Assembly: GCA_963813345.1 (NCBI GenBank)
Contig: CAWEYR010000029.1
Span: 1-64,000 of the forward strand
Direction of reading: 5' to 3'
DNA length: 64,000 nucleotides
DNA from: CAWDDA01 sp963813345
GTDB taxonomy: Bacteria > Acidobacteriota > Blastocatellia > RBC074
How positions within the stretch are numbered: position 1 is the first letter of the stretch; each line of letters starts with the position of its first letter. Below the pieces are notes generated by a model, which was not told the DNA's origin, ran no database searches, and worked only from the letters and a program-made list of their open reading frames with translations. Of this stretch, positions 29,642 through 39,908 are shown in pieces. Both the position numbers and the translations under genes were made by a program.

Positions 29642-30403
29642 CTAAAAACGCTTATCAGGGTGAGCGTTCGAGACACGAAAGTCGAGTCCGGCACACGCCC
29701 GATCGCCAACATCAACTTCAGCTTCGCTGTAACCGGTGAGATGTTGGGGTAGATCGACTCGAACTTTGTACTTGCCGGGGCGAGCCCCGAAAGCACGAAT
29801 CGTCCCTTGGAATCTGTCGTCAACTCCTGATCCTTTCCATTCCCCGTTACGATAATTCGAGCGCCTTCCATTGGTTTCTGAACGAAACGGCTATCGTCCG
29901 CAAGCGCCCTTGGATTGGAGGATTACCTGCCCGCGAATCGTGGCACCTGTTCCGGTGGGTGGAAGGTTGCGAAAATACTCCAGATCTTCGCCTGCCTCGG
30001 TTAGAGGCCGCGTGCGGCTGCAAATGCTGGCGTAAAGGTGCCCTTCTTTTGAACGGTGAGCGTACACAAGGTAGCGCACACCTTTCTTGAATCCATATCC
30101 ACAATCTCCGCCGCCCATTCCTGTTCGAACTTCAATCCGCGATCCCTCGAGACCCCGAAAAGCCGATTCGACTGAGAAGCTGAACTATCCGCGTCGGCCA
30201 CGCGTCCTCGTCTGTCTTGCGGTCACGCATGTCAGCGATTTCATCGACCAGGCCGGCAAAAACAGCGTCGGCACGCCAGTACTCCTGGCACGGCGGCCCG
30301 CTCATCATGCAGGAACAAGCCAAAGCCGTCGGCGCAAGCCAAACAAAAAACGCGCACAGAAGCGCTCCAGTTATCAGTGAAGGTTTTCTCCACGTCCTGC
30401 CAT
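29642..30403 (-). pseudogene. Secreted CSC-type (NTR/TIMP-like) plus carboxypeptidase-regulatory-like protein, multiply frameshifted
   Basis: A GGAGGG site precedes ATG 30403. With one base added near 30393 the text becomes a signal peptide (RKPSLITGALLCAFF, VWLAPTALA) followed by ACSCMMSGPPCQEYWRADAVFAGLV, the opening of secreted NTR/TIMP-like proteins. Other frames continue: FSFSVESAFRGLEGSRIEVRTG then GGGDCGYGFKKGVRYLVYAH (from about 30200), EGARIIVTGNGKDQELTTDSKGRFVLSGLAP (from about 29870; a carboxypeptidase-regulatory-like module), and SEAEVDVGDRACAGLDFRVS ending TAG at 29642-29644. Four frame changes in about 760 bases exceed the local rate, so this may be a true pseudogene rather than only sequence error. 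About 250 residues if intact. Role unknown; such proteins are usually periplasmic or surface. Confidence 0.55.
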
Positions 30404-30453
30404 TCGCGTCCCTCCTTCATTCATTGGAACGATTCCCGACCGTGCGCTTGCGC

Positions 30454-30540
30454 ATTTGGAGTGCGGCGGCTTGGCGCCGCTTTAGTCTCCGAGTGCCATC
30501 AGCGCGGACGAAAGCGGCGCCAAGCCGCCGCACTCCAAAT
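30454..30540. repeat. Perfect inverted repeat, family H
   Basis: ATTTGGAGTGCGGCGGCTTG with GCGCCGCTTT (30454-30483) is exactly complementary to 30511-30540, with a 27-base centre. The last base is the first base of the aldo/keto reductase stop codon (minus strand), so the element abuts the gene end with no gap. It could act as a terminator or mRNA 3'-end protector for that gene. Confidence 0.9.
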
Positions 30541-31475
30541 TACAGCCCCAGTAGCTGTTGAACGTGTGGCGGTTCCTCGCCAAGCCAGTCCGGGTTGTAA
30601 GCAGTGCTGTCAAATAGTGACGTTGTCTTGAAAGGCTCAAAATAGCCCGTCGCTGCTGCCGTTGCAGTCTTCGCGCACATCGCTTCCAGCTCCTGGCTGT
30701 TAAGCGGTTTGAACGTACGAACAGCTTCAAGCGCCTGGGCAAGTATCTCCATGCTGTCGATCCCTGTGATCACGACGGACGTCGGCAGATTCAAGGCATA
30801 GTGGAGGCACTCGATCGGAGTCACGGTATTGGACTTGAGAAGAATGCCGCTTGCCATGCTCTTCATACCCAGGACTCCGATTCCACGTTTGACAAGTTCA
30901 GGCACGACTTCCGTTGCGAAGCTGCGGTAATGAGCGTCCATGAGATTCAGCGGCAGCTGAACCGCGTCGAACGTGAATCCGTACTTGTCGGCGACTTCCA
31001 GCATATAGAGATGTACGCGAGGATCTTTGTGACCTGTGAACCCGATGTACCGGACCTTGCCGGCAGCCTGTGCTTCCAGCAGTGCCGAATTTGCTCCTTC
31101 GGCATCGAAGATGCGGTGAGGATCGTCGTATCGAATTATCTCGTGATGCTGGATGAGATCGAGGCAGTCGACTTGCAGACGTCGAAGTGATTCATCCAGT
31201 TGTCTGGCCGCTTCCTTCTTCGAACGTCCATCGATTTTTGTCATGACAAATGCTTTTTCGCGATAACCATCGCGGAGGGCTTTGCCCATCCTGACTTCAC
31301 TTATGCCATCGTTGTAATCCCAGCAGTTGTCCATGAAGTTGATTCCTTCATCGATGGCAGAGCGGACGATGCGAATCGCCATTTGCTCATCAACCTGATT
31401 CAATCCAAGATGCCAGCCACCCACTCCGATTGCCGACACCTTTTCTCCTGTGCGTCCGAGTGCTCGATAAATCAT
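30540..31475 (-). CDS. Aldo/keto reductase
   Basis: 311 residues, intact. A TIM-barrel NADPH-dependent carbonyl reductase. The expected catalytic tetrad is visible as D49, Y54, K80 and H110 (NFMDNCWDYND, FVMTKIDGR, DLIQHHE). RALGRTGEKVSAIGVGGWHLG is the usual N-terminus, and the C-terminal NADP-binding region includes MKSMASGILL and TSVVITGIDSMEILAQALEAV. This subgroup resembles AKRs annotated as general or predicted oxidoreductases that reduce aldehydes or sugars. It has no signal peptide and so acts in the cytoplasm. It is divergent from a TAT-exported sugar-isomerase-like gene, with 54 bases between the starts. Confidence 0.9.
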   Translation of the reverse strand: MIYRALGRTGEKVSAIGVGGWHLGLNQVDEQMAIRIVRSAIDEGINFMDNCWDYNDGISEVRMGKALRDGYREKAFVMTKIDGRSKKEAARQLDESLRRLQVDCLDLIQHHEIIRYDDPHRIFDAEGANSALLEAQAAGKVRYIGFTGHKDPRVHLYMLEVADKYGFTFDAVQLPLNLMDAHYRSFATEVVPELVKRGIGVLGMKSMASGILLKSNTVTPIECLHYALNLPTSVVITGIDSMEILAQALEAVRTFKPLNSQELEAMCAKTATAAATGYFEPFKTTSLFDSTAYNPDWLGEEPPHVQQLLGL

Positions 31476-31529
31476 GTTTTGTACGATACGCTTTCTCTGT
31501 AAGAGTTCAATCCACTCGGAGACAATACA

Positions 31530-32477
31530 ATGGCGACTCGACGCGAATTGATACGAGCGGGCGCGAGCGCGGCACTTGGCGCCATGACATTGCCTGTCGC
31601 AAATCCCCTCGCAGCTTCACACTTAACCGGTGCGACACCATCAACACAACGCATTCGTTTCGGTGTTTCAACCTATTCGTACTGGCATTTCACCAAAGAG
31701 AAATATCCGATCGAAAAGGTGATCGAACACGCAGCACAGGTCGGCTTTGAGGGTGTGGAAGTCCTGCACCGCCAAATGGCCGAAGAGGGAAAGCCATATC
31801 TGAACAGGCTGAAACGTACCGCGTGGGACAACGGCATCTCGCTCTTCTTTCTTTCGATCCATCAGAATTTCGTCCAGCCCGACAAGGTCAAGCGCAGGGA
31901 GCACATTGACCATACAAAGCGCTGTCTCGATCTCGCCGCGTACCTGGGTTGTCCGGCGATTCGACTGAACTCTGGTCGTTGGGGCACGATTCCCGAATTC
32001 CAGAAGATGCTCGATGCAGGTGGCCAGGAGAAACCGATCGAAGGTTACACCGATGACGATGCGTTCAACTGGTGCATCGAGAGCATCAACGAGTGCCTGC
32101 CGCATGCTGAGAGTGTTGGAGTGGCGCTCGCACTCGAAAACCACTGGGGCTTGACGACGTCGGTCGATGGTTTGTTGCGCATCTACAAGGCGGTCAATTC
32201 GCCATGGCTGGTGTTGAATGTGGATACCGGCAACTTCTTTGGCGATCCATATCCACAACTCGAACGACTCGCACCGCATGCGAGCATTGTCCAGGCGAAG
32301 ACGTACTACGGCGGCGGGGTTTATTACACGCTTCAGCCCGATTTCAAACGCATCGCCAGGATTCTTCGCGCTGCCGGATTCAAGGGCTGGGTCTCGCTCG
32401 AAATGGAAGGCAAAGAGGACGCGATGATAGCAGTGCCAAAAAGCTTGAAGGTATTAAGCGCAGCGTTCAACCAATGA
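31530..32477 (+). CDS. TAT-exported sugar-phosphate isomerase/epimerase-like TIM barrel
   Basis: 315 residues. Twin-arginine signal MATRRELIRAGASAALGAMT, then a xylose-isomerase-like barrel starting RIRFGVSTYSYWHF. Probable metal ligands are E203 (ALENHWG), D232 (LNVDTGNFF) and E291 or E293 (GWVSLEMEGKED), a layout used by hydroxypyruvate isomerase and tagatose/allulose epimerase relatives. The reaction is presumably an isomerisation or epimerisation of a sugar in the periplasm. It is transcribed away from the aldo/keto reductase, and the pair may handle the same sugar. Confidence 0.8.
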   Translation: MATRRELIRAGASAALGAMTLPVANPLAASHLTGATPSTQRIRFGVSTYSYWHFTKEKYPIEKVIEHAAQVGFEGVEVLHRQMAEEGKPYLNRLKRTAWDNGISLFFLSIHQNFVQPDKVKRREHIDHTKRCLDLAAYLGCPAIRLNSGRWGTIPEFQKMLDAGGQEKPIEGYTDDDAFNWCIESINECLPHAESVGVALALENHWGLTTSVDGLLRIYKAVNSPWLVLNVDTGNFFGDPYPQLERLAPHASIVQAKTYYGGGVYYTLQPDFKRIARILRAAGFKGWVSLEMEGKEDAMIAVPKSLKVLSAAFNQ

Positions 32478-32485
32478 CCAGGAAA

Positions 32486-32646
32486 GTGCTGGGTGCTGAG
32501 TGCTGAGTGCTGAATAAGTTTGAGTTCAAGCTTTAGCTTGGGGTTGCATTCTGACACCCTGCTGATCTGCGGAATGCAACCCCAAGCTAAAGCTTGAACT
32601 CAGAACTCAGCCTAGCACTCAGCACTCAGCACTCAGCACTCAGCAC
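32486..32646. repeat. Nested palindrome: heptamer arms (family K) around family C (copy C2)
   Basis: Outer arms are tandem heptamers: AGTGCTG units at about 32486-32513 and the complementary CAGCACT units at about 32614-32646. Inside, TGAGTTCAAGCTTTAGCTTG (from 32521) plus GGGTTGCATTC pairs with GAATGCAACCCCAAGCTAAA and GCTTGAACTCA ending at 32602. It sits between convergent genes, 8 bases after one stop and 10 bases before the other. Confidence 0.9.
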
Positions 32647-32655
32647 TTCTTCTTT

Positions 32656-35153
32656 TTACGGTCCTAACCGCGCGCTTCGCACCGGCGCGGGCATCGGCTG
32701 ATTGCCTTTCAGCGCTTCCCACAAAATATCGTTCAGCTCGTCGAAATCCACGAGATCGTATTCAGACCAATCCAGCCGTGCCGAACGTCGCGCGCCGTCA
32801 CCGGTCGCCGGGTTCTTCGCCAACAGATCCACGCGCGCATCTCGTGTGTGTAAGGAGTCAGCGTCGGCGTCGTCGTGAAAACGTGGTAGAGCGGAGTGGC
32901 CAGCGCGTCGTATTGCGTCATTGGCGGAAGCCCAGAATCAACCCCATCGTGCGCACGTACGAGACCGTCGTGTACATCGTGCTGTCCACAACTCCGCCGC
33001 GTTTCACATAAGGTGAATAGACCAGGCCGACCGTGCGGCGCGAATCGACATGGTCAGGGCCATTTTGCGCGTCGTCTTCGATGATGAAGATCGCCGTCTC
33101 GGGCCAGAACTTTGATTTGCTCACGGCCTCGATAATTATCCCAAGCGCCAGGTCGTTCGATGCTACGCAAGCGGTTGGAGTGAACCGTCCGGCAGTCAAT
33201 CCATCCGTGTGATCTTCGCCGAGCGACATCACCATGAAGTTCCACCACTCGCCCCGGCTTTCGGCCTGCTGCAACTCCTTGATGAAGACTTCAGCCAGTT
33301 TCGTATCACGTTGCCGGCCGCCCGGCATGGCTTTCAGTTTCCCCCATTCGACGCTCGCGTGCTCGCGCAAGCCGGAAGCTGCCCGCAAACGTGGGTTCAC
33401 TGTCAGGCGACGAACGGAACGACGCGAATTCGCCATAGCTTCGGTAGGTCTTTCCGTGCTTCCTGCAGTTGTCCCACAGATATCCGGCGGGCGAAGCCGT
33501 CAACCTTTCGTCGGCTTCGGGCTGGCCGCGGCGGCTGTAGCTGTTGACCCAGGCCTTCTGCGTGTAAGTCTGTCGCATAAGCGGCGTTCGACCACTGGTG
33601 GCCGTCCTGCGAGACTTCGCCATTGCAGTAGAGATTGTCGAGAATGACGGTCTCTCGAGCCAGCTTGTGCGCGTTGGGCGTGACCTCTTCTCCGAACAGC
33701 GTCAGATTCGGATCGCCATTGCCTTTGCCCAGATCGCCCAGGACCTGATCGTAAGTGCGGTTTTCGCGGATGATGTAGAGCACATGCTTGATCTTCGGAA
33801 AGACTTCCTTGGTGATGCTATCTGCGTGCGCCTTGTCAAGTTGGCGTCGGGGTTCGGGGAAGTTCGATTTCACTTGCGCAGTGTAGGTCGCGAGCTGCGC
33901 GCTTGTCGGGCGCATCAATGATCGAGAAGGTGCCGGCGAGCTGCGCGCCAACGTAGTCGTAAGGCTTCTTCGGATCGGGCGAAGTGATCTTGTATTCCGT
34001 CTCCGCCGGGAAATTGCCATTCAGGCGCATTCCGCCTTTGCCCGCCCCTACGAAAAGCTTCTTGCCATCGGGTGAGACGGCGATGGCGCTTGGATACCAG
34101 CCGGTCGGAATGAATCCGAGTACTTCCGACTCGCGCGGCTTCGCGATATCAACGACCGCAACATCGTTGTTGTCCGCGTTGGCGACATACAGCCGTCTGC
34201 CGTCGTTCGTGATCGCCAGAGCAACAGGCGTCGAGCCGACCAGGCGCTTTGGGTTCGAATGAAGTCGTGAATCGTCTCGATCACCTTGCCGTCGCGAATC
34301 ACGCTGACGCTGTTCGACCCGGCATTTGCGACGAACAAACGTCCGTCCTTGCTGAATGCCAGATCGTTCGGATGGCTGCCGACTTTGAGTTCGCGGTCTC
34401 TTTCAATGTCGCAGCATCAAGCAGGCTGACCGATTCATCTCCCCAGTTGGAGACCGCGAGCTGTTTGCCGTTCGGTGCGAGCGCAGCTGCGTAAGGCCGA
34501 TAGCCGACTTTGCTCGAAACCTGCGTTTTGAAATCGGCGCCGCTCAGTCGATAGACCGTGTCGTTTTGCGTGTTGACCACGTAGAGCACGCCTCCCGAAC
34601 CGTAAGTCAGACCCGCGACGAACCGTTCGTTGCCAGCCAGACCGTCAATTGCAAGCGACGGTTTCAATTTCAACGTGCCGTCGGTGAAATCCAGTCGCAG
34701 CACGGGCAGCTTCAACGCGTCGAGCACTTCGGCGCTTGTGCCGCGCTGTCTGGCCAGGAACTGTTGAGTCACCTCACCCCCACCCGAGACGAAGAGTTCG
34801 TTGGTCGCATGATTCAGCGCCATCCCGGTCCAGTCTTTGGCGATGTTGACGGTGCTGATGATCTTTTCGCTGGCGAGGTCGATCGCATTGACACTGTGAT
34901 CGTGCCAGCCCGCCGTGTTGACGAAGGCGTGCTTGCCATCAGGCGTAACAACGATCTTCATCGCCATATCACCGGGCAGTGCCAGATGACGTCCAGCGGG
35001 CGTGATACGCCAACCGACCGGCAGCGTAATTCCCTCCCCATCGGCGTTCTTGCCCGGCTTCAAAATGGACCTGAGCTTTTGATACCCCAGAGCTACGCCA
35101 ACGGTGGTGACAGCGAGCAAAACGGCAATTGAAATCAAGGCAAATTTGCGCAT
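32656..35153 (-). CDS. YncE-like beta-propeller fused to phosphoesterase (frameshifted)
   Basis: ATG 35153 opens a signal anchor (MRKFALISIAVLLAVTTVG). The first half (35153 to about 33960) is a YncE/lactonase-like propeller: PDGKHAFVNTAGWHDHSVNAIDLA, GGVLYVVNTQNDTVYRLSG, NGKQLAVSNWGDESVSLLDAAT, then in other frames FVANAGSNSVSVIRDGKV and KLFVGAGKGGMRLNG. The second half is a type I phosphodiesterase/phosphatase: KHVLYIIRENRTYDQVLGDL, LYCNGEVSQDGHQWSNAAY, FIIEDDAQNGPDHVDSRRT, a metal-binding Asp-rich motif set. It ends with VRSARLGP and TAA at 32656-32658. At least six frame changes occur (near 34330, 34260, 33880, 33600, 33400, 32930 and possibly more). About 830 residues. It starts 22 bases after the TonB receptor gene and is probably co-transcribed with it. 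Confidence 0.75.
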
Positions 35154-35175
35154 GGTGGGTCTCCTTAATCGGGCA

Positions 35176-37977
35176 TCAGAACTGATAACGCAATCGCACA
35201 AAGAAATTGCGTCCCGCAGCGTCTACTCCCGAGCCGTGAACGCGGTAGTTCTTATCCAGCACATTCATCAGAGCAATGTCTACGAAAGCGCGCTCCGTCA
35301 GCCGCCACGTGCTGCGCAGATGGAACACAGCAAACCCGGGCGTTTTGGTGAACAAGGGAGCGCGAGTATTGTCGTCAACAATGAGCACGCCATTGACGAT
35401 GGTGCCCAGGGGCAGCACCCGATCGCTCAATTGAGTCAAAGTCTCGCCAGTAGGGCTGAAGACGTCATCGCTTGTGTTGAACCTTCCATCCACGCCAGCG
35501 CCAATCCACGGACTGACGCGCGTGGATCGGAAAAAGTCGCTGATGTCCCGGCGGCGAAAGGCAGCGCCAATCCGTTCGTCTGTCAAGTCGCCGCTGCTCA
35601 ACCGTGTCTGCGCTCCGGCAACTTCTCCGCGCACTTCCACACTTGTCAGACGTCCACGCCAGAAACCAGGCTGGTAATGCACACTCAATCCACCCTGTTG
35701 CGGCGGCAGACGACGCACATTGCGGTTCGGGTTCAGTTCGCGTCCGGTGATGAAGCTGTATTGACCTTCCAACAACCAACGAGTACTGAACGAGACACGG
35801 GCAAGGCTTTCCAGTCCGTAGTACCGCGCACGGCCGTCGTTCACAAAGGCTTTGACAGCGCGTGGATCGAGCGCCGTTCGGACAGTCACGACGTTTTGGG
35901 CGCGCTGATCTGCAGTCTGGACGATAGGAGTCACCGGAATCCCTGCGAGCGCAGCCGGCGGCTGATTTGCGTCAAAAAGCAAAGTCCTTCTGACGATCGG
36001 ATCGTGCAGCTCAGCGTCAAAGAAGCTGTGCGCGCACGTAGACCCGTCGGTGCTTGATAGCTGACTCCAAGCTCATAGTTGTAGAGGCTTTCAGCGCGCA
36101 ATGCGGCAACCGGCTCTCCCGTTGGCAGCGCATTCTCGCCATCGCTCGTACCCTTGAGCGCATTGGCGGTTCGTGCTTCTGAGGCCGGTACTTCGTAACC
36201 GAGATCATTCAGGCCCAACGCACCCAGATCGTTGAGATTCGGCGCGCGAAAGCCGCGCCCGCTAAGCGCGTGCAGCTGCCAGCCTCCGCCGATGCGCCAC
36301 GTCACGTTCGCGTTGAAGGTGAAATCGCGAAAACTCTCAGCGGCATCAGTCACTCCAAGGCTGGCACCTGTAGGACGTGCGATTGGCGTCTGCGCTCGTA
36401 TTGAAGCCCACGCGCGTGTAACGCGCGCCGAGCATCGTGCGAAGGCGCCCTTGCCACCATTCGCCGCTGTGTTGCGCGAACAGACCGAGAGTCGTGTAGC
36501 GCGAACCGCTCGGATAAAGCGCACGTTTTTGGATTGCGTTGTTTGTTACCGGATCGAATTCGACGCGGCTGGAGCGGATCAACTCGTGATAGAGCTCGCC
36601 TCCGAAAACAATGGCTTGCCGCGCGCCGAGGTGTGCCGTTGCCTGCACCGCGGCACCATATACCGTAACAGCGTTATCATCCGTCGTGACGCGATCGGTC
36701 GCGAGCAGATTTTGCCGGACAGTGCCGTCGCGCTGCGCATTGATTGAAAAGGTTCCACTCAGCGAATCCAGCCAGCCAAGGCTCTGCTTTTCATAACGCG
36801 TGTAGAAGAAGTCCAGCGCCTGTGGTGCGAAATCTGACCGCAAGCGGCCCAAGCCACCCCACAAGTCTTTGTATCCGCGCACACCATCCAGCACGCCGCG
36901 CTGATACCACAATGTCAGATTCTGAGCGTGTGACAGTTGCGCCGCCAGCTTGGCGTACCAGCCATATTGCGCAAAGCCGGTGTCCTGCTGCCGCTCGCCC
37001 GTGAGTTCTTGTACCTGCTCACCTGTCAGGCCAAAAAAACGATGCAGCACGTGATGTGAATCGTTGCTGTTCCCGGCCCGCAGATCGTTATGCTTTTGCC
37101 ACGCTCCGCCCGCGAGCAAGGCAAACCCGGGGCCGCCAACACTGAACTGTCCCGTTCCACCACCTGCAGCATCCGCGCTGGAAGCAAAGCTGCTGATTTC
37201 GCCACCCCATTGCCAACGTGCGTGCTGAAACTGCGGCGTGTCCGTGAGGACATTGATCGTCCCACCGAGCGCATCGCTGCCGTAAGCCACACTTGCCGGG
37301 CCGAGCATGGCTTCGAGACGTTGAGCCTGGCCGGGTTCAACGAAGGCGAGATATTGATTGGGGCCGGAACGGAAGGTGGAGTTGTTGAAGCGTACTCCAT
37401 CAATCAGATTGAGCACCTGATATCCAGTCAGCCCGCGGAGGAAAGGCGACACTTGTCCCGTCGTGGTCTGTTGCACCAATATGCCGGGCGCGCCTTCGAG
37501 CGCATTTCCCAGTGTCGCAATCGGGCGGGCTTGCCAATCAGACTTTTCGCGGATCGTTACGAGCGCGCTGGCCTGTCCAGCATCTTCGACCATGCCGCGG
37601 TGCGCCGTGACGGTCACACTGCCGGTCAACACAGCCGGGCGCAAGATAATGTCGATGTTCCCAGGTTGCACCGTGTGCGTATAAGCAAGCCGCTGCTCAG
37701 CGTACGCAGACGCAATCACATGAAGAACATATTTGCCGCGCGCCAGGTCAGGAAACGTGACACGACCGGTTTCATCGCTCAAGCCATTTGCCACAACCGC
37801 TCCCAGTGCCGTCTGTACAGTAAGTTGCGCACCGGTTACTGCCTGTCCTGCGCCATCGCGTACGAGCAGCACAGGAAACGCTGTTTGTGCACATGCAGGT
37901 CGAGCCGACAAAGGCAGCCAGAGCAGTAAGAAGCATCCGAGCGACCCGATCGCATTCCTCATAGTGGTCATAGTCAA
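35176..37977 (-). CDS. TonB-dependent receptor (frameshifted)
   Basis: Signal peptide LGCFLLLWLPLSARPACAQ; the exact start is uncertain among TTG 37977, ATG 37971 and ATG 37962. A carboxypeptidase-regulatory-like domain comes first (GQAVTGAQLTVQTALGAVVANGLSDETGRVTFPDLARGKYVLHV). The plug follows (TLGNALEGAPGILVQQ, PFLRGLTGYQVLNLIDGVRFNNSTFRSG, VAYGSDALGGTINVLTDTP), resembling haemoglobin/transferrin-type receptors, then a beta barrel. Frame changes fall near 36380 and 35950. RGFRAPNLNDLGALGLND and the C-terminal NVLDKNYRVHGSGVDAAGRNFFVRLRYQF are typical of the barrel end. About 920 residues. It is upstream of and probably co-transcribed with the YncE-phosphoesterase gene. Confidence 0.85.
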
Positions 37978-38060
37978 ATGTTCAGGCTAGCCAGCGAAGC
38001 TATCTTTCGGTAACCGTGCAAATCTGATGTCGTTCTGCATCTCAAAGTATACGCTTAAGA

Positions 38061-38122
38061 CCCCAAGCTAAAGCTTGAACTCAAACACACGAGGTTTGAG
38101 TTCAAGCTTTTAGCTTGGGGTT
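38061..38122. repeat. Palindromic repeat, family C (copy C3)
   Basis: CCCCAAGCTAAAGCTTGAAC at 38061 faces GTTCAAGCTTTTAGCTTGGGG ending at 38120. The right half has one extra T in its loop. It lies between the start of the TonB receptor gene and the stop of the thioredoxin-TonB fusion gene (38138-38140), both on the minus strand. Confidence 0.85.
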
Positions 38123-38137
38123 ACACGCGAACCCTTG

Positions 38138-39815
38138 TCAGTTCACTTTCTCGGTTGGCGCGAAGGTGAACGTCAGGATCGCGATCGACTTCACTTTCAC
38201 CGCGTCTTCTGTCAGCGGTTTGAAGACCCATTGCCTGGCTGCCAGCAGTGCCGCCTCGCGGAGCAACGGATGCCCGCTGACACGGAGCTGTCAGTCACTT
38301 TCCCTTCCTCAGAGATCACAACCATCACATGGACCGGACCTGAGGCGCGTGCTGCTTTTGCCAACGGCGGATACGCTGGCTGTACTTCGGTTACGGCGCG
38401 CGCTGTCGTTGAGGCTACATTTAGTTTTGAGATATCTACTTCCGGCGGTGCTGGCATCATCACACTGATCATCCCGCTCACTTCTCTAGCAGCGGCTGGT
38501 TTTGGAGGAACGACTGGTGAAGCAGCAGCTGCCACGCTGGCAGGACGAGCAGGGCCTGAACGAAACCCGACCTTCTCGAGAGCGGCGCGCAATTCGCCTT
38601 CGGTCTTGGTCCCGAAAAAGTGAGTCGCTACCTTGCCATCTTTTCCGATCACGAGCACCTGTGGGATCGATGTGACGTCATAGAGCTCTGCTATCACACC
38701 CTCCGTATCCACGAGCGTCGAGAACGTGTAACCCTTCTCAGCTTCATGAACGCACTCGCAACCTCGGCTTCCTCAGCGTTAATGCCCAGAACAACCAGTC
38801 CTTTATCTTTGAACTCGCGGTGCAGTTTCTCGATATGGGGCAGCTCGACAAGGCAGGGACCACACCAGGTTGCCCAGAAGTCGAGCAACACGACATTGCC
38901 TCGCAGGCTATGAAGGTTGAATTCCTTTCCGTTTATGTCTTTGAGCTTGAAGCCGGCCGCCTCTTTGCCGGTCAGGCCTGCGATCGGCGGCATAATGCTC
39001 AACTTTTCGACCTCGCTCGCGTCTGACGGCGGAACAAAGGTGAACAAGGCATCCGCGGGCGGTCCATTTATCTCCGCAAGAGTAAAGTTGGTTGTTACGG
39101 TTGAATGCGTGAAGCCTCCGCCGAATGGCATCGGGTTCTTCGAGTAAGCTATCTGGCGCAGCGCGATACTTCTTGTCTTATCTATCCACAGTGTCTTGCG
39201 CGACGTCTCCTCACCCATCGGTCCTCGGGTTATGCCGTAGTCGACCTCGACGACATAGCAATCTATCTTCTTGTCTCCGACGGCGACGGTCTCTTCGCGA
39301 ACGACCTTCGCTTCCTTTGCCCTCTTACCCAATTGCTCGAATTCGCCCAACCTGCTAAGCAATTCCATGGCAAGCATGGGCATTGGGTCTGCCATCATGT
39401 TGGCGAACATCTCCCCCATAGTTGAACCAAGAGCGTCGGGTGTTAGTGGTTTCTTCGAAGCTTTTGACTTTTTCGTATAGTTCTTCAGCCCTGGAAGATA
39501 GAGCCATTCGGTCGAAGCATTCGATATGGTGGCAAAATTGTACTGTGGACTCTTCAACTCACCTCTCGAGCGATCCGGCTTTACCGCCGCGAGTGAGAAT
39601 GTCTCCTGAGACCTGGTCTCTGATTTGGCGTTGAGGTTCTCGGTCCTGGTCTCCGTGGTGCGTGAGACTTCAAACTGATAACTCTTCAGCTTCTGGTAAG
39701 TTTCGCCGGCCTTTGTCAGCAGCTCACGCGCATCTGGCTGACTCTGCGCCAGCGCTCGGCCGGACATGAGGAGCAAAGTCACGACCATTGAGGCAACGAT
39801 TTTAGTTCTGAACAT
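38138..39815 (-). CDS. LolA/DUF2092-like, thioredoxin (TlpA-like) and TonB C-terminal fusion protein (frameshifted)
   Basis: Start at ATG 39815, chosen for its GGGAGGTGG site and signal peptide (IVASMVVTLLLMSGRALAQ). Residues about 25-265 resemble the LolA/DUF2092 outer-membrane-lipoprotein-sorting fold (LKSYQFEVSRTTETRTEN, WIDKTRSIALRQIAY, FTFVPPSDASEVEKL). Residues about 285-400 are a thioredoxin-like redoxin domain with the redox motif WCGPC at 317-321. After a frame change near 38730 the redoxin continues (TSIPQVLVIGKDGKVATHFFG). A Pro/Ala linker then leads to a TonB C-terminal domain (TEVQPAYPPLAKAARASGPVHVMVVISEEGKV), whose last part, after another frame change near 38260, ends AILTFTFAPTEKVN. 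It is probably a periplasmic, membrane-associated redox protein. The three-domain order is unusual. Confidence 0.75.
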
Positions 39816-39908
39816 TGAGACCACCTCCCTGTCGATGATCCAAGACATAACTTGAGATGACCGCTGGCAATCTCAAATAATGCTCGTGATATCGAAAGAA
39901 GGAAAGAG

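Noticed and set aside
32486..32646. CRISPR-like tandem repeats
   Set aside because: The units are only 7 bases, without spacers, and form one palindrome. No cas genes are nearby.
35104..36057. 317-residue plus-strand open frame
   Set aside because: Antisense to the TonB receptor C-terminus, whose own text is clearly homologous to barrels.
37978..38060. Possible cobalamin riboswitch upstream of the TonB receptor
   Set aside because: The GCC-rich box expected for the B12 element is absent in the leader.
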